From an uncultured Prevotella sp. (GTDB lineage: Bacteria > Bacteroidota > Bacteroidia > Bacteroidales > Bacteroidaceae), in contig CAMUQM010000148.1 in assembly GCA_947095945.1 (NCBI GenBank), positions 1-5,130 on the forward strand: a stretch of DNA of 5,130 nt, in the 5' to 3' direction. Below the pieces are notes generated by a model. It did no database searches. It was not told where the DNA came from and was given only the letters and a program-made list of their open reading frames with translations. A program made the position numbers and the translations under genes. Below are positions 1 to 5,130 of the stretch, one piece after another. Position 1 is the first letter of the stretch. Each line of letters starts with the position of its first letter.

Positions 1-26
1 CAAAGTTATTAAGAATTCATGAATAA

Positions 27-58
27 TTTGGATTTTACATCTATTATATATATCTTTG
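27..58 (+). promoter_or_regulatory. Bacteroidota-type housekeeping promoter for the sppA operon
   Basis: A TTTG element at 27-30 is followed by exactly 20 bases and then TATCTTTG at 51-58. This fits the -33 TTTG / -7 TAnnTTTG pattern of the primary sigma factor in Bacteroides and relatives. Transcription would start about 6-9 bases after the -7 box, near 64-67, leaving a leader of roughly 20-25 bases before the sppA ATG at 88. The leader has no Shine-Dalgarno motif, which is normal in this phylum. The rest of 1-87 holds no gene I can support. The start site is inferred from the motif. Confidence 0.75.
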
Positions 59-87
59 CAAGATAAACAGTAATTAGATACCTTTTT

Positions 88-1866
88 ATGAAACAATTTT
101 TCAAATTCGTTTTTGCTTCTTTCTTTGGAATGATGTTGTTTAGCATCGTTACGGGACTCTTTGCACTTTTTACTATTGCAGGTATGATTGCATCGCAGGA
201 TACATCCAAAGAACCTGAAGAAAACTCGGTACTCGTACTGGACCTTTCAGGACAAATGGCAGAACGAAGTGAAAATAATTTCCTTAGTCAGTTGCAAGGC
301 TCTCAGATTAACAGTTTGGGTCTTGATAATATGCTTGAAGGTATTAGAAAAGCTAAAGACAACGATAAAATAAAAGGTATATATATTGAAGCAGGTGGCT
401 TCACCTCTGACTCATACGCTTCTATGCAGGCTTTGCGTAAAGCACTCCTTGATTTCAAAAAAAGTAAGAAATGGATTATTACTTATGCAGATACTTACAC
501 ACAGGGTACATACTATATTTCTTCTGTTGCAGACAAAGTCTATCTGAACCCACAAGGACAAATTGATTGGCACGGACTGGCATCTGAGCCAGTTTTCATC
601 AAGGATCTTTTGGCAAAATTCGGTGTAAAGATGCAAGTTGTAAAGGTTGGTGCTTACAAGAGTGCTACCGAAATGTTCACTGGTGAGAAGATGAGTGATG
701 CTAACCGTGAGCAGACATCAGCCTACTTGAATAGTATTTGGGGAAATATAACAAAGGAAGTTGGAGCAAGCAGAGGATTGTCAGTAGAACAACTAAACGC
801 ATACGCTGACAGTATGATAACCTTTGCTGACCCACAAGAATACGTAAAGCTGAAACTCGTTGATGGCTTAGTATATACAGATCAAATAAAGGGAATTGTC
901 AAGAAGCAATTAGGTATTGAAGCTGACAAAGATATCAATCAGGTTACAATTGCCGATATGGTGAACACCGAGGATAAGAACCAAGGTGATAAGGAAAAAC
1001 AGGTTGCAGTCTACTACGCTTATGGTGACATCGTTGATGGTGTTGTAGGAGGACTCTTCTCACAAGGTCATCAGATTGATGCACAAGTGGTTTGTAAGGA
1101 CTTAGAAAAGCTGGGGAAAGACAAAGACGTAAAGGCTGTTGTCGTACGCATCAATTCTGGCGGTGGTTCTGCTTATGCCTCAGAACAAATTTGGCATCAG
1201 ATTATAGAACTGAAGAAGTTGAAGCCTGTCGTAGTTAGCATGGGTGGAATGGCTGCTTCAGGTGGCTATTATATGTCAGCTCCAGCCAACTGGATTGTTG
1301 CCGAGCCTACAACAATTACAGGTTCTATTGGTATCTTTGGTATGTTCCCCGATGTTAGCGGTCTACTAAGAGAGAAACTGGGTCTGAAATTTGATGAGGT
1401 AAAGACCAACAAGTATGCAGACTTCGGCACACGCGCTCGTCCATTCACAGAAGAGGAAATGTCATATCTTAGCCAATATGTAAACCGTGGCTATAAACTC
1501 TTCCGTCACCGTGTGGCTGAAGGACGTAAGATGACTGAAGAACAGGTTGAGAAGGTTGCACAGGGGCATGTATTTACAGGACAAGATGCTCAAAGGATTG
1601 GACTTGTTGATGAGCTTGGGGGATTGGATGTTGCCATAGCAAAAGCTGCACAGCTTGCTAAACTGCCAAATCATAGAATATGTGCTTATCCTAAAGAGCC
1701 TAACTTCTTGGAGCAAATGATGGAGCAGACAAAGCCAAACAACTACTTAAGCCAGCAGTTGCGTGCAAACTTAGGTGATTATTACGAGCCTTTCACACTC
1801 TTGAAGACCATTAATCAACAGAGTGCTATTCAGGCACGTCTACCATTTTATCCTAATATCCATTAA
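88..1866 (+). CDS. sppA: Signal peptide peptidase SppA, 67 kDa type (protease IV)
   Basis: This 592-residue membrane-anchored serine protease of family S49 is expected to degrade leftover signal peptides and other membrane-associated peptides on the periplasmic side of the inner membrane. The length is close to the 618-residue E. coli enzyme, so this is the long tandem-domain form, not the short half-size SppA. A hydrophobic N-terminal anchor spans about residues 8-36. The N-terminal S49-like half covers about 47-260 and the catalytic half about 305-510. The Ser/Lys dyad is split between the halves as in E. coli: K191 in GAYKSATE and nucleophile S391 in GGMAASGGYY, followed by the TGSIGIFG motif. 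The loop usually read as NSPGGS is NSGGGSA here (356-362). ATG at 88 directly precedes the hydrophobic segment and lies just after a good promoter. The stop is 6 bases before lpxK, so the two are probably cotranscribed. Confidence 0.96.
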   Translation: MKQFFKFVFASFFGMMLFSIVTGLFALFTIAGMIASQDTSKEPEENSVLVLDLSGQMAERSENNFLSQLQGSQINSLGLDNMLEGIRKAKDNDKIKGIYIEAGGFTSDSYASMQALRKALLDFKKSKKWIITYADTYTQGTYYISSVADKVYLNPQGQIDWHGLASEPVFIKDLLAKFGVKMQVVKVGAYKSATEMFTGEKMSDANREQTSAYLNSIWGNITKEVGASRGLSVEQLNAYADSMITFADPQEYVKLKLVDGLVYTDQIKGIVKKQLGIEADKDINQVTIADMVNTEDKNQGDKEKQVAVYYAYGDIVDGVVGGLFSQGHQIDAQVVCKDLEKLGKDKDVKAVVVRINSGGGSAYASEQIWHQIIELKKLKPVVVSMGGMAASGGYYMSAPANWIVAEPTTITGSIGIFGMFPDVSGLLREKLGLKFDEVKTNKYADFGTRARPFTEEEMSYLSQYVNRGYKLFRHRVAEGRKMTEEQVEKVAQGHVFTGQDAQRIGLVDELGGLDVAIAKAAQLAKLPNHRICAYPKEPNFLEQMMEQTKPNNYLSQQLRANLGDYYEPFTLLKTINQQSAIQARLPFYPNIH

Positions 1867-1872
1867 TCTTAT

Positions 1873-3051
1873 ATGGAAGGAGATCACATTAAAATAAACA
1901 AATGGCTGTTGCCTTTCAGCTGGCTCTATGGGTTGGGTGTTAGATTACGCAATGAGCTGTTTGAATTGAATATTCTCAAATCCCGACAGTTTGATATTCC
2001 TGTCATATCTGTTGGTAATATTACCGTGGGTGGTTCAGGAAAGACTCCCCATGTAGAATATCTTATCCGGCTACTGAAGGATAAAATGAAAGTGGCAGTC
2101 CTCTCACGTGGGTATAAACGTAAGAGTCGAGGATATGTATTGGCGAATGAGAACACTCCTATGCGCGAAATTGGCGACGAACCTTATCAGATGAAGACAA
2201 AGTTTCCTGATATTTACGTTGCTGTAGATAAAAAACGCTGTGAAGGAATAGACCGACTAACATCCGATGAGGAAACAAAGGATACGGACGTTATCCTTTT
2301 AGATGATGCTTTCCAACATCGCTATGTCCAACCAGGTATCAATATTCTATTAGTTGATTATCATCGACTTATTATTTACGACAAGCTTCTCCCTGCAGGT
2401 AGATTACGTGAACCGCTCTCAGGAAAGAATCGTGCTGATATTGTCATTATCACGAAGTGTCCTAAGAATCTTAACCCGATAGATTATCGTGTACTGAGTA
2501 AGGCTATGGAGCTCTATCCTTTCCAGCAACTTTATTTTACCACGTTAGACTATTGTGACTTGGAACCTATCTTCAATAAAGGTAAAAATATACCCCTCAC
2601 AGAGATAAGAGGAAAAAATATCTTATTGCTTGCAGGTATCATGTCACCCAAGCAGTTGGAGTTGGATTTAAATTCTTTCACGGGTAACAATGCACTGACA
2701 ACGCTCTTGTTCCCTGACCATCATGCATTCACAGCAAAGGACATTCATCGTATAAATGAGACCTTTGCCAAGATGCCTGAACCAAAATTAATTATCACAA
2801 CAGAGAAAGACAAGGCGCGGCTTATCAATATTGAAAGATTATCAAGCGAAGTAAAAGAAAATATTTATGCACTTCCTATCAAAGTGAGCTTTATGCTTGA
2901 CAAGGAAGAGACGTTTAATCAAAAAATAATATCCTATGTACGAAAAAATTCAAGGAACAGCATCTTGGCTAAAAGAGAGGATGACCACAAATCCAAAGAC
3001 AGCCATCATTCTGGGCACAGGTCTCGGACAATTAGCTTCAGAGATAACTGA
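1873..3051 (+). CDS. lpxK: Tetraacyldisaccharide 4'-kinase LpxK (lipid A biosynthesis)
   Basis: LpxK phosphorylates the 4' position of the tetraacylated disaccharide-1-phosphate to make lipid IVA, at the cytoplasmic face of the inner membrane. The Walker A loop is GNITVGGSGKTP (residues 48-59). SRGYKRKSRGY (78-88), GDEPYQM (101-107) and the Walker B-like DDAFQHR (144-150) are all family signatures. Residues 11-30 form the hydrophobic/amphipathic N-terminal helix used for membrane association. ATG at 1873 is preferred because the residues after it (HIKINKWLLP) look like family N-termini. A perfect AAGGAG lies inside the gene at 1877-1882, but no ordinary start codon follows it at suitable distance. 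At 392 residues it is longer than E. coli LpxK (328). Much of the excess is the last 38 residues, which are read through the start of the phosphorylase gene in another frame and are rich in H, S, R, K and D. The catalytic core appears to end before that tail. Confidence 0.95.
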   Translation: MEGDHIKINKWLLPFSWLYGLGVRLRNELFELNILKSRQFDIPVISVGNITVGGSGKTPHVEYLIRLLKDKMKVAVLSRGYKRKSRGYVLANENTPMREIGDEPYQMKTKFPDIYVAVDKKRCEGIDRLTSDEETKDTDVILLDDAFQHRYVQPGINILLVDYHRLIIYDKLLPAGRLREPLSGKNRADIVIITKCPKNLNPIDYRVLSKAMELYPFQQLYFTTLDYCDLEPIFNKGKNIPLTEIRGKNILLLAGIMSPKQLELDLNSFTGNNALTTLLFPDHHAFTAKDIHRINETFAKMPEPKLIITTEKDKARLINIERLSSEVKENIYALPIKVSFMLDKEETFNQKIISYVRKNSRNSILAKREDDHKSKDSHHSGHRSRTISFRDN

Positions 3052-3745
3052 TTGTTACGCATTTTCTTATCAAGATATACCAAATTTCCCTGTTTCTACA
3101 GTAGAAGGTCACGCAGGAAGTCTTATCTTTGGAAGACTTGGAGGCAAAGATATCATGGCTATGAAAGGTCGCTTCCACTTCTATGAGGGATATAATATGA
3201 AGGATGTTACCTTCCCTATTCGTGTAATGCACGAGTTAGGTATTGAAACATTATTTGTATCAAATGCTTCTGGCGGTATGAATCCATCATTTAAGATTGG
3301 TGACCTTATGATTATTACTGATCATATCAATATGTTCCCAGAACATCCGCTACGTGGTCGTAACTTCCCTACAGGCCCTCGCTTCCCAGATATGCACGAA
3401 GCATATGACCATGAATTGGTAGAGTTAGCAAACTCTATTGCTAAGGAGAAAAACATCGAAGTTAAGCACGGAGTTTACATGGGTGTACAAGGACCTACCT
3501 TTGAAACACCTGCAGAATACCGTATGTACCACAAGATGGGAGGTGATGCTGTTGGTATGAGTACCGTACCAGAGGTTATCGTTGCTCGCCATAGTGGCAT
3601 TAAAGTTTTTGGTATCAGTGTTATTACTGACCTTGGAGGCTTTGACGTTCCTGTAAAGGTTAGCCATGAAGAGGTTCAGGAGGCAGCAAATGAAGCACAG
3701 CCACTTATGACACAGATTATGCGTGAAATGATTAAACGCTCATAA
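2936..3745 (+). CDS. punA: Purine nucleoside phosphorylase, trimeric (PNP/MTAP) family
   Basis: The enzyme cleaves purine (deoxy)nucleosides with phosphate to the free base and (deoxy)ribose-1-phosphate, a cytosolic purine salvage step. The 269-residue length fits the trimeric family. Motifs in order are the phosphate loop GTGLG (27-31), GRFHFYEGY (78-86), SNASGGMNP (109-117), GPTFETPAEYRM (186-197) with base-binding E190, GMSTVPE (207-213), and SVITD (228-232). E190, M208 and H244 line up by spacing with human PNP E201, M219 and H257. D232 sits where human PNP has N243, which matters for substrate choice. ATG at 2936 lies 116 bases inside lpxK. It is preferred because the residues ahead of GTGLG (MYEKIQGTASWLKERM) have the form of Bacteroides orthologues, and the next ATG (residue 16) would remove that helix. 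There is no Shine-Dalgarno site, so translation may be coupled to lpxK. Function is secure; the exact nucleoside preference is not. Confidence 0.94.
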   Translation: MYEKIQGTASWLKERMTTNPKTAIILGTGLGQLASEITDCYAFSYQDIPNFPVSTVEGHAGSLIFGRLGGKDIMAMKGRFHFYEGYNMKDVTFPIRVMHELGIETLFVSNASGGMNPSFKIGDLMIITDHINMFPEHPLRGRNFPTGPRFPDMHEAYDHELVELANSIAKEKNIEVKHGVYMGVQGPTFETPAEYRMYHKMGGDAVGMSTVPEVIVARHSGIKVFGISVITDLGGFDVPVKVSHEEVQEAANEAQPLMTQIMREMIKRS

Positions 3746-3767
3746 AACATACACATGCAACATGATA

Positions 3768-3813
3768 CTAAGGCGTTCTTTATTCTATAAATCATAGATA
3801 AAGGACGTCTTAG
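3768..3813 (+). terminator. Strong RNA hairpin between the phosphorylase gene and thiL; likely terminator or attenuator
   Basis: Bases 3768-3783 pair with 3798-3813 without a mismatch: 16 pairs, two of them G-U (3773/3808 and 3777/3804). After one bulged T at 3784, four more pairs follow (3785-3788 with 3794-3797), closing a 5-base loop (3789-3793). Because the two wobbles would become A-C mismatches in the opposite transcript, the fold favours + strand RNA. It starts 22 bases after the phosphorylase stop codon. The downstream sequence ACTTTATATT is AT-rich but not a clean U-run, so complete intrinsic termination is uncertain. It could instead attenuate thiL or protect the upstream mRNA end. 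No TPP riboswitch motifs are visible in this 99-base gap. Confidence 0.6.
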
Positions 3814-3844
3814 ACTTTATATTACTAAGCTATTAATAAAGTAA

Positions 3845-4954
3845 ATGGAAATAAAAGACCTTGGTGAATTCGGACTAATCAATCGTCTCACAAAAGATAT
3901 TCAGCCCACCAACAGTTCAACCATTATGGGAGTAGGTGATGATGCAGCTGTTTTACGTTATTCGGACAAAGAGACACTTGTCTCATCTCAGATGTTTATG
4001 GAGGGTGTACAGTTCGACTTGACCTACATTGACATGGAACATCTTGCTTATAAGGTGGCAATGGTGGCAATGAGTAATATCTTCGCCATGAACGGTCATC
4101 CACGTCAAATCATCGTTTCATTAGGACTCGGCAAACGGTTCAAGGTAGAAGACCTCGATCAGTTCTATGCAGGACTGAACAAAGCTTGTGCTAAATGGAA
4201 TGTGGACATTGTAGGAGGCGACACGACTTCTTCATATACTGGACTTGCTATTAATCTTACCTGCATTGGTGAAGCTGCAAAGGATGATATTGTATATCGT
4301 AGCGGAGCAAATGAAACAGACCTCATCTGCGTAACAGGTGATCTTGGGTCTGCATATATGGGTCTGCAAATCCTCGAACGTGAAAAGACTGTTTATTATC
4401 AGCAGGTGCAAGAGTATAATAATAAGGTAAAGGAAGCACAAAGCAATAAAGATGAGAAGCGACTTGAGATATTACGTCAAGAACGTGCAGCTATTGAAGA
4501 CTTCCAACCTGATTTTGCAGGAAAAGAATATCTTATTGACCGCCAATTGAAACCTGAAGCACGTGGTGAGCTTCTCAACCAGCTTCGTGCAGCAGGTATA
4601 CGCCCTACTTCTATGATTGATATCTCTAACGGATTGGCAAGCGAGTTAAAACATATTTGCGAAAAAAGTCACTGCGGGTGTAGAATTTATGAAAAGAATA
4701 TTCCTATCGATTATCAAACAGCAGCAACCTGTGAAGAATTCAATATGAATCTTACAACAGCTGCTTTGAATGGTGGAGAAGACTATGAACTTCTCTTTAC
4801 AGTTCCTATTGGTGACCATGAGAAAATAGATAAGATGGAGAATATCAGACAGATAGGTTATATCACAAAAGAGAGTTTGGGTGCATTCCTTATTGCTCGT
4901 GATGGCAACGAGTTTGAATTAAAGGCACAAGGTTGGTCAATAAACGAGAAATAG
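3845..4954 (+). CDS. thiL: Thiamine-monophosphate kinase family protein (ThiL), with altered active-site motifs
   Basis: ThiL uses ATP to phosphorylate thiamine monophosphate to thiamine diphosphate, the last step of cofactor synthesis in the cytosol. It belongs to the PurM/AIR synthase superfamily. Family motifs kept here are GVGDDAAV (29-36), the AMNGHP stretch (81-86), GGDTTSS (124-130), TGDLGSAYMG (164-173) and GGEDYELLF (310-318). Three positions normally aspartate in the family, as I recall the motifs, read otherwise: Q49 in SSQMFMEG (usual STD), N78 in AMSNIFAMN (usual LSD) and N262 in DISNGL (usual SDG). The usual GxHF is GVQF (Q56). At 369 residues it exceeds E. coli ThiL (325), mainly through a K/E/Q-rich, probably helical insert at about 182-219. 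ATG at 3845 gives the typical start, LGEFGLINRL. No Shine-Dalgarno site and no clear promoter precede it. The family call is firm; kinase activity is likely but less sure because of the substitutions. Confidence 0.9.
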   Translation: MEIKDLGEFGLINRLTKDIQPTNSSTIMGVGDDAAVLRYSDKETLVSSQMFMEGVQFDLTYIDMEHLAYKVAMVAMSNIFAMNGHPRQIIVSLGLGKRFKVEDLDQFYAGLNKACAKWNVDIVGGDTTSSYTGLAINLTCIGEAAKDDIVYRSGANETDLICVTGDLGSAYMGLQILEREKTVYYQQVQEYNNKVKEAQSNKDEKRLEILRQERAAIEDFQPDFAGKEYLIDRQLKPEARGELLNQLRAAGIRPTSMIDISNGLASELKHICEKSHCGCRIYEKNIPIDYQTAATCEEFNMNLTTAALNGGEDYELLFTVPIGDHEKIDKMENIRQIGYITKESLGAFLIARDGNEFELKAQGWSINEK

Positions 4955-4999
4955 CCACCTGTTAAAGGATGTAAACGAAAATATTTTTCTTTAGAAAAT

Positions 5000-5031
5000 T
5001 TTGGAGGAATAAAAAAAATGTACTACCTTTG
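5000..5031 (+). promoter_or_regulatory. Bacteroidota-type promoter for tRNA-Phe
   Basis: TTTG at 5000-5003, a 20-base spacer containing an A-run, and TACCTTTG at 5024-5031 match the -33/-7 consensus of the phylum. The spacing is identical to that of the promoter at 27-58. The expected start is near 5037-5040, giving a 5' leader of about 46-49 bases that RNase P would remove from the tRNA at 5086. No convincing intrinsic terminator is visible between the thiL stop (4954) and this promoter, so some thiL readthrough into the tRNA is possible. Confidence 0.78.
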
Positions 5032-5085
5032 CATCGCAATTGAGAAAGCAGTACAAATACTACTAAATTCATTGCAAATAATGAT

Positions 5086-5130
5086 GGTGCCATAGCTCAG
5101 TTGGTAGAGCAAAGGACTGAAAATCCTTGT
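5086..5130 (+). tRNA. tRNA-Phe (anticodon GAA), 3' part cut off by the window end
   Basis: The 5' acceptor strand is GGTGCCA (5086-5092), followed by TA at positions 8-9. The D arm is GCTC / GAGC (5095-5098 with 5107-5110) around AGTTGGTA. The anticodon stem is AAGGA / TCCTT (5112-5116 with 5124-5128), fully paired, around the 7-base loop CTGAAAA (5117-5123). The anticodon GAA at 5119-5121 decodes UUC/UUU. The window stops in the variable region, so the T arm and 3' acceptor strand are not seen and could not be checked. Confidence 0.95.

Noticed and set aside
15..24. 10-base palindrome ATTCATGAAT just upstream of the -33 box of the sppA promoter, a possible operator
   Set aside because: A 10-base palindrome in AT-rich DNA is expected by chance fairly often. 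The symmetry does not extend outward, and no second copy occurs near the other promoter.
9..209. Minus-strand open frame of 66 codons over the promoter and the start of sppA
   Set aside because: It runs antisense to the promoter and the SppA membrane anchor, shows no recognisable domain, and is the kind of open frame that appears opposite low-complexity hydrophobic coding sequence.
1462..1716. Minus-strand open frame of 84 codons inside sppA
   Set aside because: It lies opposite the conserved S49 C-terminal half, with no promoter or start context and no recognisable motif. It is a shadow of sppA.
3746..3844. Possible TPP riboswitch in front of thiL
   Set aside because: The gap is only 99 bases, is largely taken up by one long hairpin, and lacks the CTGAGA and other conserved TPP-aptamer segments. 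The hairpin alone explains the structure seen.
4980..5002. AT-rich imperfect inverted repeat (TTTTC, TTTA, GAAAA) after thiL, considered as a terminator
   Set aside because: The stem is about five A-T-dominated pairs and overlaps the tRNA promoter -33 element. It is too weak to call.
5028..5078. Inverted TTTGCA / TGCAAA pair flanking the tRNA leader
   Set aside because: The arms are only six bases, one arm is part of the -7 promoter box, and nothing else supports a structure or operator.

Overview
The window is an ordinary-looking chromosomal segment of a Gram-negative Bacteroidota bacterium, most likely Prevotella or a close relative. Three things point there: proteins that read like Bacteroides/Prevotella orthologues, AT-rich upstream regions without Shine-Dalgarno sites before most starts, and two promoters of the Bacteroidota type (TTTG, 20 bases, TAnnTTTG). 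The lipid A gene lpxK shows an outer-membrane organism. The genus is inferred from remembered family sequences, not from a search.

Layout, all on the + strand. Positions 1-87 hold a promoter (27-58) and a short leader. Then come sppA (88-1866, membrane-anchored protease IV), lpxK (1873-3051, lipid A 4'-kinase, 6 bases downstream), a trimeric-type purine nucleoside phosphorylase gene (2936-3745, overlapping the end of lpxK by 116 bases in another frame), a 99-base gap with a strong RNA hairpin (3768-3813), and thiL (3845-4954, thiamine-monophosphate kinase family). A separate promoter (5000-5031) then drives a tRNA-Phe(GAA) that starts at 5086 and is cut by the window end. No stretch over 300 bases lacks a gene, and I see no mobile element, CRISPR array or large repeat.

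sppA, lpxK and the phosphorylase gene are tightly packed and probably one transcript from the promoter at 27-58. Their roles are unrelated (cleavage of membrane and signal peptides, lipid A maturation, purine salvage), so this looks like a housekeeping operon, not a pathway cluster. The hairpin may end or attenuate that transcript before thiL, for which I see no clear promoter of its own.

I did not find a previously undescribed system. The points most worth a second look are the ThiL protein, in which three family-conserved aspartates read as Q, N and N and a charged helical segment is inserted; the 116-base dual-coding overlap that gives LpxK an odd His/Ser/Arg/Lys-rich tail; and an Asp in the phosphorylase at the position that selects the purine 6-substituent.
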